In this document: positions 1 to 11,973 of the stretch, in pieces
Layout: every line of letters begins with the position of its first letter
How positions within the stretch are numbered: position 1 is the first letter of the stretch
Origin: Lomentospora prolificans
Lineage: Eukaryota; Ascomycota; Sordariomycetes; Microascales; Microascaceae
Assembly (NCBI GenBank): GCA_029532625.1
Contig: JARFXM010000003.1
Location: 2,108,001 to 2,172,000 of the forward strand
Length of the DNA stretch: 64,000 nt
Direction of reading: 5' to 3'
Position numbers and translations under genes: made by a program
Notes under the pieces: generated by a model
The model's database searches: none
Seen by the model: only the letters and a program-made list of their open reading frames with translations
Told to the model about the DNA's origin: nothing

Positions 1-458
1 TTTGTAGAGGATCTCACAGGCTTCCTCTCTCCTATTTGTTACCGTCTTTCGTAATCTAAAAGCAGATGAAAGAATAGCCACGGAAAAAGGACTTTGGAAT
101 GGATGGATGAGTGGCCATGGCTCCTAAAGAAACGGACAGGCACTTGGGCCTTTGAACGCGGGAGGGCTTTCAACTGTTACGACATATCCTCGAAGGATGA
201 TGATATACTTCAAGATGCTCGAGACGCCAAGGACGACAGAATCTAGGAAACATGTGAGTGTATACCACGAGGAGAGTCTTTCCCATCAGAACGAACGAAT
301 GAATCAGATTAGGGGAAGTGATTGATAAATTCCTGGTTAGACCCCCAATAGCACAACCATAGCGGTTGTGTTATGACATTCCATGCTTGACCCCTAGAAC
401 GAAAACAGAAACAGGGGCGAGAAAAAGAAAGAAGAGAAGGTAGAAGAGATCACCACGT
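1..458. other. Intergenic, 3' flank of the dynamin-like gene
   Basis: No open frame with recognisable protein features was found on either strand. The stretch lies downstream of the minus-strand dynamin-like gene and is probably its 3' untranslated region followed by spacer. Confidence 0.5.
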
Positions 459-2796
459 TTATTCCCTCAGAATCCTTATCGCTTCATTAAGATCTACACG
501 CCTCGTGTTGAGCCTGTCCCTCTGCGCCCTTGTTTTGGCCGAGTCGCCCACCAGCAACTCGAGTTGGGCAGCACTGAGACTAATGACCCATTCCTGGCTG
601 AACACCCTCAAAGGAGACTTGTCCCCGTTCATGAGGCAGTAGTCGACGGCTTGCAAGTACAGGTTATCGAGGAAGCGCTTCTCGGCTACCTTGTAGTAGG
701 CTCTTAGCGAATCGTGGATCTCATCGTTGAGATGATCAACGTTGGCCTTGTGATTACTTAGCTCGTAAAGGGTGGCTAAATCGACGGTCACTATGTTCGC
801 GTTGGAGAACTGGCTTGAGGTCTGGTGGTAGGGCGCTGTCACTTGCCGTTGACGGAGCTGATCGCAGAGCCGATCGGATCGGGCCTCGTGAACCTCGCTA
901 CTGAAATAAGGGTTCAGAGTATAGGGGTTAAGAGTCCGTTCAACGCGGGTGAGGAACACGGCCGTTTCAAGGCTATGTTTGTATCGTGCAATGACTTCAT
1001 CGGAGATGAAAGACCAGATCTCGTTAGCCAAGTCTTTGGGACAGAGAATCGCCAAGGCGCGGCGGAGAAACAAGTGAATAGTTCTGATACAATCGCTGAC
1101 ATATGCCTTGGCAAAGCTATCCCAGCGTTGCGATTGCTCTTTGAAGGCGCTGCAAAGGATGGAGCTGCCAAAGGAGCACAGCTCTGGGCCTCGGTATCGC
1201 CTGTAAACGTCCTTGATCCAGCGCTTGATACCTAACTGAGGATTCCTAAACTCGGGCATGTCATGAAGAAACTCGTCAAGGCCATCAGAGCCAAAAAGGG
1301 ATGCATCCATCGTAGCAGAGCTAGACTTCTCATCACTGGGGCTGGATTCACCGTCCGAGTCACAATACTGGTTGTCAGCAGCAGCAGGGAGCACTAATGC
1401 GGAAGAAGTTTCGAGGTCAGACTCGCCGCCTTCCTGATCATCTGAGACTGCGAATTTCCATTCGTGTCCCTTTTTGGAAAACTGCTCGACGAATTCGTCA
1501 GCGCGGTTGACAATCACGGTGCTGAGTCGCAAGTCGCTGTCCTTGTCGAAAGCATCATCCCGGGCGTAGTGGCCCGTGAGTGCAGAGTTGACAAGGTCCT
1601 GGAATTTGCCCGCAATGGAGCTCAGGTAGGCTCGTTGCTGTTGGTCTGTCTCGCGAGGCAAACCAAGAGCCACAAGGGCCTGCTGGTTCTTGTTCTGAAG
1701 GTCAATGATTTCCTGTCGGAGGGGGCCATACTCCCTCTTTGTGATCTCGCTTAATAGCTGGGTCAGCTGGGATTTGAGTGCCGAGATACCGACGCGCTCC
1801 TTGGGTAAGGTGTTCCAAGGGGCTTCGTTGAACATGAGCTCTCGTTGGGCAAGCGAAATGCTGGTATCCTCATCGGCACCGCGGTTGCGAACAACGTAGT
1901 AGCCCAGAGTAAGCGGCTTCTTCTTGCCCAGGACAAGGTTACAGATGACATTCTTGCCACTGCGCTCGGTAATGGTGTCCGGTTTCGTGAGGACACCGAG
2001 GGTGCGTTCGCCCTTGGGGTCGTAGTCCTCGGCGAGGGAGAGAATCTCTTGGGTGGCGATGTCGACGTTACTCGGAAGAACAGCCAGGATAATGGTGCGG
2101 CGATCCTTGACGTAATTTTCTACCATCTTGCGGACCATGGCCATGTCGTTGCGGGTGGTGATACCCTGAGGGTTGCGGAAGATGCCGGGGACGTCGATGA
2201 TTGTGAGATAGTCCTCCTCGGGACTGCAAATTTCAATCTTGAGAACGTCATCGGTGAAGACGGTGCCGGTGGCGTTGCTATCGTCGTTGATATCTGTTCG
2301 GATACCGAGGCAGAGATTCACCTTTTTGACAGTTAGACACGCTGGGTAGGACAGTTCTTGGTTCTGATACACGTACCTCTCTCAAGAGCTCGGGGAACTT
2401 GGCTCTGAACTCTGTCGGTGTCAAGTGTGGATGGTTGAACTCGCTGAGCTTCTTCCTTCGCTCAGCGGAGGCACTGGGGCCAGGAATCAAGCTAATTTCG
2501 ACGCGAGACTCGATATCTCGACGGGAGGTGATCTGAGTGGCGTAACGAGTACAGAGTTCCGCGTCGGTTGGGAAGGGGATGTTGGTAAGCGATTCCAGAA
2601 GAGAGGACTTTCCGGAGCTCTGGTCTCCAACGACGACCATCTGCCGCGGATGGTGTTAGCTCCGATCCGGTGTTGGAGAGTCCTCAGGCTGTTAGAGCAG
2701 ACTTACCTGAGGGAGCGGGACCATGGTGCCAATATTGAGCTCTCGAAGCTGGTCAATCTTCCGCAGAAGACGCGGGCTGGCGAGTAACTCAGACAT
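459..2796 (-). CDS. Mx/dynamin-like large GTPase
   Basis: Large GTPase of the dynamin superfamily; such proteins assemble on membranes and drive fission or remodelling. Three exons, complement(459..2321, 2377..2640, 2707..2796), give 738 residues. The start codon at 2796 opens MSELLASPRL, and the GTAAGT donor and CGGCAG acceptor join it in frame to the P-loop exon. The G1 loop GDQSSGKSS lies near residue 35, the G2 Thr in TRYATQI, the G3 DVPG near 161 and the G4 TKPD near 230. An acidic, Ser-rich insert follows in the stalk region, and the C-terminal about 110 residues resemble a GTPase effector domain. No pleckstrin-homology domain is visible, so this is Mx-like rather than a classical dynamin. 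The cellular target cannot be told from sequence; fungal relatives are variable and often multicopy. Family assignment is confident, role is not. Confidence 0.9.
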
Positions 2797-3994
2797 GATG
2801 AGGGCTCCAAGTAAATGATGAGGGAGTGGGTTTGGGGGTGTCAACTGACACTATAGAGAGAGCGCAGAGTCTTCACTGACTAGTCGGATGTCTTCGGGTG
2901 TTGGAGAACGAAAGACAGATGGGGGTAGAAGAGGAATATGAACACAAGACTGGAATATTGGTTCAATGGAAGGGATGACTGACTGGGGGGAAGCTGTCAA
3001 GGATATGTCCCAAGAAATTTCGCGATTTTATATACCCGTGATCAGGATCGAAGAAGGAGCGGACCAAGATCTTAGTGCTCCTGGCTCCCTCTTTCCTTGC
3101 CCACACCTCCTCCCTTCTCAAGGGAAAAAGCCAGCACTGCGTTGGTAGAGCTTCTCACACACCACCGGTTGGCCTGCGGCATATTTCTGAAAAGGCTTTG
3201 CGCGGTGCAGGCATCCGAGTATGCCATGCATCCCTCACTGATAGCGAATAGCAGTAGCAGTAACTCGTTGTCCATCTGCAGAAATTCCGTTCGCCTGCTG
3301 GCCAACACGCCAGCGTCCGCGCCTAGACAGCCTGGCCTGGCTAATCAAATCGCCCCTCCAGTCTCATTTGCTAGCAGAATTGCGCTCCAGAAACGTGAAA
3401 AACGTGGGGGCGGCCGTTGGGCGGTGGATGTGATGGCCAGCGCCGGCCCGTTTCGGAGGCCCGCGCAGCCTCCGCCAGCGAGGGTGCCCTACGAAGGTAC
3501 AGCAAGGCCAGCCTGGCTAAGCCGGGCGCGCGGGCTGGGGAGCCTGGCTCAACCACAGCACCAACACGATAATAAGAATCTGTAAAAATTGGAAGGGAAG
3601 CAAAAGATGGCTTGTTTAAAGGAGTGTATATCTGGGTATCTAATTCCATTCATAACAATATAGAAAAGTCATAACAACATAGAAAAGTCATAACAACATA
3701 GAAAAGTCATCGCGTGCAGCGCAATTGCGTCATTCCAGCCATCAGCCAACAGGATAAGAAAAAAAAAACGAGAGAAAAAAGGAAAAATAAAAAGGATTAG
3801 CCCTTGTCTTCTTCCTTCGCATTCTTGTTGGACCTCCCCCTTGTCTATGTCCAGATGAGATGTTGACCAATGCCTAGAAAGACATTCTCGTAAGAAACGC
3901 CGACCAATGTAGGGAAAACACAAAAGGAAGATTGGTGAACCGGAACGGCTTCCTCAGAAAGCCAACTCCTGAATCGTAATTATTTCCCCTCCGC
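2797..3994. other. Intergenic between dynamin-like gene and wall-protein gene
   Basis: Holds the promoter of the dynamin-like gene at its left end and the 3' flank of the wall-protein gene at its right end. A run of AGCCTGGC/GGCTAAGCC-type sequence lies at about 3320-3550, and a 19-bp tandem repeat lies at 3652-3708. No gene was recognised. Confidence 0.5.
3652..3708. repeat. Tandem repeat, 19 bp x 3
   Basis: Three head-to-tail copies of ATAACAACATAGAAAAGTC occur at 3652-3670, 3671-3689 and 3690-3708. The first copy differs by one base. It lies about 290 bp beyond the stop codon of the wall-protein gene. Confidence 0.9.
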
Positions 3995-6609
3995 TTAGGT
4001 CAAGAAGAAGAAGCTGCCGCACAGGGCAGGCAAAATGAACGAGATAAGACTGGGCATGAGGGAGTTGCCCAGGGCTTGAGGGACAACGGTAGGAGCCGAG
4101 GTGGTGCCGCCGGATCCTGCGCTGCCAGGATCGCCGGTCGATGCGGATCCTGCGCCGCCAGGAATGCCGGTCGATGCGGATCCTGCGCCACCAGGACTAC
4201 CGGTCGATGCGGATCCCTGCCCTCCGGACCCTGCTCCGGGGGACGACGGAGCAATAGGGTCGGCACTAGCCACCGTAGTCTCTCCACCTCCGGCTATTCC
4301 AGTCGGGGCCGCGGGATTATTGCCGCCCGTCGGAGGAGGGTTATTGCTGGGAGAAGGGTTGATTTGCTTAGGGCCGGTATTGGTATTAATCGGGTCCTGA
4401 GTCCTCGTCTCCACATCCGGTGGCGAACCCGTCACTACGGGTTCTGGTTTGTTGGGAGGATTAGTTACAACGGGGGTACCAGCGTCGCCGTCGCAATAAT
4501 TGACGAACTGGCGGAACTTGTCATCGATATACGTTCGGCCAGCTTCCTTCACACTACCCGAGTTATCCACGACGCAAGAGTTGCAGGCCTGGAGTTCAAG
4601 ACGGAATTGAGAGCCCTGCGCGCAGAGAGCATCGGTCTTGCCGGTCTTGGTCGTCTCGAGGTAGGCGTTGTTGCAATCGTCGAAGCAGACCTCGGGATAA
4701 ATGGTCTCATCACGCTTGGCGAGGAGGCGCGCGCGAAGGTAGTGCGGATGCTTGGTCTGGCTTTCCGGGGTCTCCGACGGGGGCGGGTAGTGTGTGATGG
4801 AGGTCTGCGATCCATAGTTGCCCGTGGTAATGGTCGTCTTCTTACCATGGATCTTGGTGACGATGACCTCGGGAGGCTCAAAGATATCAAAAGACAGGCC
4901 AAAGGCTCGCGGGTCGAGGTTGAAGTAGCCCTCGGTCGGCGGGTACCACTGGGTCTCGTTCTCCGGCCAGTGCGTTTTGACGACCGGCGGAGCGGGGATA
5001 CAGTATTGAGGCTCGCAGACAAAGTTGTCCGCGGGTGAGTCGGCCCAGAGGTTGCAGCCCTGGGGTTTGGGCGGGCTACAGATGTAACCCGGTCGGCAGC
5101 CCCAGGTAAGGTCTGACTTGGGATCGAGTTCCGCTGGTGGAGCGATGCCCGTGCCTGCCGAGTTGGTCGGGGCAGGACAAGCCAAGGCTTCGGTTATGGT
5201 TAAGGTGGTAGGCCCCGCGCCCGGGAGAGTGACGGTCGCGCCAGGGACGGTAATCGTCGGGCCCGGTTCACCTGGTTCAGTAACGGTGACACCGATGGAG
5301 GAAATAACAGTAGTAACGACGGTAGAGAACTCGGTTGTGACAATGGTTGTGACGACAGTTTCTCCGACTGTGATGGTTACAGGATATGAGGTCGGGATTG
5401 TAAGTGTCTCCACGACAGTGGTGGGCACAAAGTATGTCGTAGGCCGGTCGACTATAACGGAATTCTCCACTGTAACAGATCTATCCACTGTCACAGGCCT
5501 GTCCACAGTAACAGACCTGTCCACAGTCACCGGGTAGGATGAGACCTCGATCACGACCCGCTCGGTAGTAATCGTGGAGTACAGAGTCGTGGAGTCAGTC
5601 ACAGTGTAAGGGATGCTCGTGGTGATGGTCTCGGTCGAGTAGAGCGTAGTCGACCAATACTCGGTGGCCGTTGTCGTCGTCGGCTGCACAACCGTCACTG
5701 GATAGGACACCGTAACGGGATAGGACGAGAGCTCGGTGACGACTTCCGTAGTAACGACGGTTGAGTAGAGGGTCGTCGAGCTCACCACTGTATAGGGTAT
5801 GCTTGTCGTAATGGTCGTAGTATAATGATTCGTCTGCGTAGAGTAGATGGTTGTTGACCAGTGCTCGGTTGTCGGCACCACCACCGTCGCAGTCGCAGTC
5901 TCAATCGCAGTCGCCGTCGCCGTATCGTGGACAGTTTCTGTTACCGTGCGACAATACTGGTCCCCGTCTACGACATACTTCTTGAGCTCGCCTGGGAAAT
6001 TCTCGAAAGCTGAAGCAGAAGGCACACAGCTGTAGTATGTAGTGATGGTATAAGGAACGGACTAGGAAGCTCGATTAGAAAATTGGCCCTAGGCGGGACT
6101 ACTACCAGACTCAACCTGGAAGCTCATACCTCGACCTTCGTGACTGTGGAGTATCGATCGCTCCCAATAGTCACAGTATCGTGTACAGTTGTCGGCGCAA
6201 GCTCCGTCGTATACTTGGTCTCAGTATGGGTGATGGTCTCATAAACCGTCGTGCTGGGATCAACGTCAACTACAACCAACTTCAAATCAAGATCACTCTG
6301 AAGCACTCACGTCTTGGGCGGGTGGTCAGGCTTGTGGTCTCCGCAAAGCTTGTCGCAAGCATGGCAGATAAGCGGCAAGCCGACTCTCAGATCGATTCCG
6401 ACATATCCGCCCTGAGCTTGGACGTCCGCGCCAACGTCAACAACCGCCGCACCCTCGTCTGCCACCCCGATATCGATGTCAGCGGTGACATTGACACCAT
6501 CACGTCGATGTAGCGGCGGTCTTTCGAACTCGGAGTCGGCGGCGGAGGAACCCGCCGCGAATACCCCGGCAAGGACTCCAAGAGCCGCCCAGGCCCGCGG
6601 ATGCCGCAT
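3995..6609 (-). CDS. Ser/Thr-rich, repeat-containing GPI-type cell-wall protein
   Basis: Probable secreted wall or surface glycoprotein of 829 residues; function unknown. Exons are complement(3995..6061, 6130..6253, 6311..6609). Donors GTGAGT and GTATGA and acceptors CCCAG and CCTAG keep the frame, the last intron having a CTAAT branch. The start at 6609 gives a clean signal peptide (hydrophobic residues 6-24) followed by a Kex2-like RR near residue 36. An in-frame ATG at 6708 would add 33 residues and is less likely. The middle is dominated by Thr/Ser/Val repeats (YSTxTT, SYPVTV, VTVDR). A Cys-rich module with CRPGYICSPP and a second with CFDDCNNAY follow. The C-terminal part is a Gly/Ser/Pro repeat and then a hydrophobic tail (LISFILPALCGSFFF) that looks like a GPI-attachment signal. 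Such proteins are usually heavily O-mannosylated. Confidence 0.85.
4111..4222 (-). repeat. 33-bp in-frame minisatellite in the wall-protein gene
   Basis: CGGATCC recurs exactly every 33 bp at 4111, 4144, 4177 and 4210, giving three full units and a partial fourth. On the minus strand each unit encodes 11 residues of the form GSASTGxPGGA. Copy number is likely to vary between strains. Confidence 0.9.
5442..5531 (-). repeat. 18-bp in-frame repeat encoding VTVDR-type hexapeptides
   Basis: Five contiguous 18-bp units start at 5442, 5460, 5478, 5496 and 5514. They encode hexapeptides such as VTVDRS and VTVDRP on the minus strand. They sit inside a larger duplicated Ser/Thr/Tyr-rich segment of the wall protein. 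Confidence 0.85.
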
Positions 6610-9600
6610 CCCGAATGATGACCGGCGAACGGCAGAGCCGAACAAGCAAAATATTTTTGCTAGGGAAAGCGAAAAAGAAAAAAATAGATGGAGGAGAAGC
6701 AAGTTCAACTAACAACGCAGGAGCGGCGTCGATTATGAGGACCCTTGAAAAAGCACGCTTAGACGAAACGAGCGCAGGGCAAAGAGCAAGAATGGTTCGA
6801 TTAACACCAGATGGAAAAGGCGGTGTCTACAAGCGAGTGCATATGACGAGCTCTAGATCGAAACCCCCTTGCAAAGCGGAAAGAAAAGAGAAAGAAAAAA
6901 GTGAGAGGTGAGGGAACTGCAGTAGCATGCGTTGGGAAATAGCTAGGATATGTATACGTATGCTACGTCAAATGTCGAGAGCACAAACCCGTACTTGAAG
7001 TTCGTTCTCTGCCCTCTCTCGACATGGAGAACCGGCAAAGGCGGAGCTGAGTATTTAGACCTAGCCATTGGTTCCCGGTTGGGTGTGCTCGTACTATCAA
7101 CAGCTCTGCCCTCAGTCGGTCAGATGGGCAGAAAAGAGTGTGGATTGAGAGGGAAAGAGCTTCCGCGACGACAAGGTAACCTGGGCGTGGGGAGGTGACG
7201 AAGAGAGCGAAAAGCCGCTGGCTGGTAGCCCGACCCAAGTGCGCCATGCAGCCACCATGGCATTGGCGATGCTTCATTGGACATGCATGCTTGCAGGTGG
7301 AGTGTCTGCAGACGACACCGGCACAGCCAGGGTAGAAGACAGAGGAAATGTATGCATGGGCAAGTGCGCCGAAAGATGAAGTCGATACGTCAAAGTGAGG
7401 GTCAAAGGAGCTACATAGTATACGACGCTCTGCATTACGCGCTTACACAACTCTTGGTATCTCACCTACCCGATCGCTGGCTTCTTCTGGACTGGTCGGT
7501 CGTTTTCTCCGACATCAGAGGAGGATGATGTGCCACAACGACTTTATTTGACCGGGAATAAGCTTGGATCGACGTCGGGGACAAGGTTGCATTGACGAAC
7601 GGGCAGGGGTCACTAGAAGGAATGGCTTGTTCGGGCTGGCTAACCTTCGCTGAGGTGACCTATTATTCGAATCCTTTGAGGGCTCGTTCTAGAAAGGTTA
7701 CATCCAGAAGGAAAAGTCCCATCAACTCCAAAAGTAAGCACTTGAGCAGGTTGGCCTTGGAAGGGCAAAAGCACGCAGCCTGCCTTCTTCCAAGCATATC
7801 CGTAAAATCCTTAAACCTGGGCCCCGTTTCTCAAAATCCCCGCATCGCCAGCCTGCCTAACCATCCATTCCTCCCATGTGCCACTTGTTCGTTGGCAGGC
7901 TCGCCCAATGTAAGTATCCGGGCTCAGTGTTGCACGCCTCCGGAATCCGTTTCCGGCATGCTGGTTTTCTATTTGTGGAACGGAAGGGACAGAATCACTC
8001 TGCTTTGGTATTTCCATAGTTATCGAGGCTTGCAGCTAGATAATTGGGAGTTGGCCCCTCTGCCTCCCACTAGATAATTTTTGTTTCTTTGTCCTGATTT
8101 TGGCCAAGGCTGTCATCCGTCTTACTTCTGTGAAGCGATTGCCTCTGCGTGTAACCCCCGAGGGCCCCGATCCGGTAATACAGACCGCAGAGGCAAGCTT
8201 CCCGCCCGCCATCCCAGCCTCCGGCCCCGCTCGTTGATCATACCATGGAAAGCCATGTATCCGATACTTTGAGAACCAGAGAGCGGTCAGACGTGCGGAT
8301 TCACAAGTTGTTGATCTGCGTTAGCGGGGAACATGATGTGTCCAAAGATGCTATTCAATAAAACTCCATCTCTTGAATGCCACTTTTCCCACACGACAAT
8401 GAAGCTGTGTCAAGAGCCAAACAATGATCAAACCTTCCGTGGCAATGCAAACAGACACCCTTCGCATCTCTCAGCCTGGACAGAACCCGAACTTGAGGGG
8501 GGATTGGTGACCAAAAGACGCGACCAGGCTTTTGGGTGCCACCAAATGCACGGAGACATGATTGGCTTCATCCGACAGGGGTCGTGCTGTTGCTGTTGAG
8601 GCGAAGCTGCTCTCGGCACCCTTTTTGGGCTCTTTTCCTTTCTGCTGTCACCGACAACACATCCCTCGCATAACAGCCAACAAGACTCGTAAATCCATCT
8701 CTCAGCTTGCTCGGCTCGCATCCTGCTCAAGAAGCGGGGTCCGCCATGTCGGGTCGACGGGACCTTGGACGGGATCAACCTCAAGTCACCGAGGACCAGG
8801 CTCCCAGGCATCTTTGCTTTTCGCCTGTTTTGTTCCCGCCCTCCCGTATGCTGGCCTTTCCCCCGGCTCGCTTTCACTTCGTACATCAATTTATTATCTG
8901 CACATGTTGTTCTGGTGTTCTGTGATCAACATCAGGCTACACTTAATGCCGAACTGCGGCTGACTTCCCGAAGCCTTTGATTCGTATCCATTGCCGCCCA
9001 CACCATCTTCTTGGTCGCCGCCTCTCCTGGATCCAGTAGGTCGAGGCCCAGGCGATTTTCCCGAGTGTGGCTCGTTGACCCCGGGATGCACTAAGACGCA
9101 CAGCGTGCATACAGCATGCTCACTGAGTCGTCGTCGCTCAACCTCCTTCCCTTGGAAAAAAGTCCCTTGATGTTCCCTCTCCAGCCATCCAAGGTAGGCT
9201 GCCGCCAGCCTCTCTCCCCCATTCCCCCACGAGGTCCAAGGTTGCATTCCTTTCGTAGCGTCATGTAAATGTCGCCGGCCCTGACTGATTTGAGCCTTTT
9301 TTTCATTCTTGGCACTCCTTCGCGCTGTTCGCCGAGAATGGCGTGAACCTGCTCAGCCTTATGAACATTCTTGCCAACTTTCGTCTCTCGCGGCCCCTCG
9401 TTTGGGCCACCTGGTTTCCGCCCGATCCAATATTCCCTTGATCTGCTTCTCCTCGGCCATGTGGTGACCCCCCAACGTGAAGACCGGCTCTCCTCCCTCA
9501 TATCACAAAGAGGTCTATGGAGCGACTGCCCTTTGGGTATCATTCCACCATCCCGCGCCTCACAGTATCCCCACATGTGATACCTGACGGGCCTACTGTG

Positions 9601-9725
9601 CCCTCTCGGATGCACCACGAAGCTGCCTATCATCCCAGCTTCTGTTTAGTCCCCTGTAAATTCGCTCTTTCCCAAATCTTTCTTTCGTCGTTTTAGTTTC
9701 CAAGACGGGCTACCCACTTGCCAAA
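6610..9725. other. 3.1-kb intergenic region between divergent genes
   Basis: Lies between two divergently transcribed genes for surface proteins, so it holds both promoters. Pyrimidine-rich sequence at about 9640-9720 fits a fungal 5' untranslated region for the kelch gene. Several frames of 130-180 codons exist (for example 9091-9633 minus and 7592-8077 plus), but none shows family motifs, domains or splice continuity. No gene was called. Confidence 0.5.
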
Positions 9726-11626
9726 ATGATATTGTGGGGCCTCTTGATGCCGGTGCTCGGCCTCCTCGCCGGGCCGATCCGGGCTCAGCATTCTGGATGG
9801 GACCAGGGCCAGGTAAATAGTACTATGTGCACATGGAGGCTACCTCGTGGTAAGAATCGACGGGACTCCACTCGATGCCCCTCCACTGACATCAGTGAAT
9901 CCAGTAATAACCCTCAGGGACACGGTGTATCTCGATGGGGGAGACATAATGTGGCTCCAGGGCATGGACACTGGCGAATACAAAAGAATCGCCGACGGTG
10001 AGTCTGGCAGACCTTTTCATCATGCGTGTGCACTCTAACCAGGGCGCAACTCAGGTAACCCAAAGGGACTCATCCTCACGTTAAACCTCACGACCCGCTT
10101 TAGCCTCGATCAAAACCTCACTCAACTCTTCAACACCCTTGCCAAATTCGGCACATCCTCTGCAGTCCCCAACTATGTCGACGGAGACCTCCTTGGAAAC
10201 GACGCTCAATTCTTCACATACGGCGGTCTTACGCTCAAGTCAGACTCACTCCCTGACCCCGACAAGGACGAGACCCTCGAATACCAGGCGTACCCGTATG
10301 ACAGCGATGTTGGAACCTTTAGTGCCGGCTTCGTCAATGAGAAACTCCCTAGCGATATCACTCGATACCTTGCCTATGGCGCTGCGGTTAATGCTCCTTC
10401 GGAGAACAAGGCATGGTACTTTTCCGGACTGCGGTCGCCATCCGGTGGGGTGATATACGACTCGTTTGCGATCCAGAGTGCGGTGCCGAGCAATATCTCG
10501 AATACCCTAATCACTCTTACTTTTGATTCGCAAGCACAGAATATTGAGAAGTGGGAGAACAGAACGCTACCAGCGTCCGTATCCGGTCGTGCGAGCGCGT
10601 CGGGCGTCTTCGTACCTGTAGGTGGGAATGGCATCTTGGTCTTCGTCGGAGGAGTCACGCATCCCGAGTTTGCTTCGTCAAAGCACAAATCTGATAACCC
10701 GCCCGCCTTGGTACGCTGTGCCCAGTTCCCAACCTGATGAGCCATGACTAACACCTCAGCAGCAATCCGACAGCGAGGCATTCATCAAATCAATCGATAT
10801 CTACGATATCGGGAATGACAAGTGGTTCAGACAAGAAACATCATCTTCCGAATCCCCTCCCGTTACCGCACAAGGATGTGCTGTCGTTCAGCACGCCAGC
10901 GACTTTTCCAGCTTCAACATCTACTACTACGGCGGCTACACCGGCGAGGATCGCAAAGAAGGCTTTAGTGACGACGTTTGGATCCTCACTATGCCAAGCT
11001 TCAAATGGATCAAAGCACATTCCGGCACGGAAGCGCATGCCAGAGCCGGACACAAATGCGTGTCTCCCTATCCTGACCAAATGATGGTATTCGGAGGCTT
11101 CACTCCCAAGCTTGGCTCCGGGCCAACCTGTCTCGAAGGAGGCGTTATCCAGTTGTTCAACCTGACAAGTTTGGAGTGGATAGATTCGTACAGTCCGGAC
11201 GTGTATGCCGAATATGGCGTTCCTGAAGCAGTACGCAAGGAGATAGGGGGGGAATCGTGGGGCGGGGCTACCGCGAACAGTCCCGCCGCATCTGGGGGTT
11301 GGAGTGAAGAAAGCCTTCAAACCCTCTTTGAAACACCTTACCCCAGCGAGCGGATCAAGACGTGGTATCCGTATGAGCCCGTTGAGCCATCATCGAGACC
11401 TGGTGTAAGCGTAAGTGGCGAAGGCAAGAAGAGTGGCAGTAAGCTCCCAGGCTGGGTGCCGCCGATGCTCGGTGCTGTTTTGGGCTTAATCGCTGTCGTT
11501 CTGGTAGGAATTGCCATTTTTGTCTGGAGAAGGCGCAGAATTCTGAGAGCCGGATCGCGACATGGTTCGGTATCGACAGCAGGGCCGAAGTGGTACGAGT
11601 TTGACAAGCACCGGAGATCTTCATGA
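9726..11626 (+). CDS. Secreted kelch-repeat protein with a single membrane anchor
   Basis: Type I membrane protein of 579 residues with an extracellular kelch/galactose-oxidase-like beta-propeller. Exons are 9726-9849, 9905-9997, 10055-10710 and 10760-11626. Residues 1-20 are a signal peptide (LLMPVLGLLAGPIRA). VNSTMCTW then leads into the first blade RDTVYLDGGD, and later blades carry GGNGILVFVGG, YYYGGYTGED and MMVFGGF. Near residues 525-548 a hydrophobic helix is followed by the stop-transfer WRRRRIL, with a short basic tail. The copper-radical residues of galactose oxidase are not evident, so enzymatic activity is not proposed. Exon 2 could instead start 11 nt earlier at another AG in a different phase; the chosen join gives RVITLRDTVYLDGG, which fits this family. 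A role in wall contact or adhesion is only inference. Confidence 0.88.
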
Positions 11627-11973
11627 GTGGATGACGATAATGATTAGTTTTATTTTATTTTTTTAACATACCCTCTTAAATTAAAATTGATAGTTTTCCG
11701 TCTCCCAATGTAGCTTCCTTAGCTCTCAAGTACCCAAGCTCCAAGACCTCAGGCATCCATCCTAAGAAGTGTAAGTCCGCGACGGTCACTACTTCCCAAA
11801 TTGAATATTTGATCCATTAGATCATATTTGAAGCATTTCACATTCTGGCGTATAAGGGTCAGAAGACGAGAGTGGGTCATCAAGGCCCTTTCTATATTGC
11901 ACACGTGCACGTGGACATTCAGCCATTTTCCCTAAAACTTGTATAACGGCGTCTTCCTAGAGCTGCCATCTTG
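11627..11973. other. Intergenic between convergent genes
   Basis: A 347-bp spacer between the 3' ends of the kelch gene (+) and the bisphosphate nucleotidase gene (-). It is AT-rich near 11640-11690, suitable for polyadenylation signals. Nothing else was seen. Confidence 0.5.

Noticed and set aside
7592..8077. 161-codon plus-strand frame in the 3.1-kb spacer
   Set aside because: Composition and codon use do not resemble the confirmed genes and there is no recognisable domain.
9091..9633. 180-codon minus-strand frame upstream of the kelch gene
   Set aside because: Arg/Gly-rich, no motif, and antisense to a pyrimidine-rich promoter; looks like a compositional artefact.
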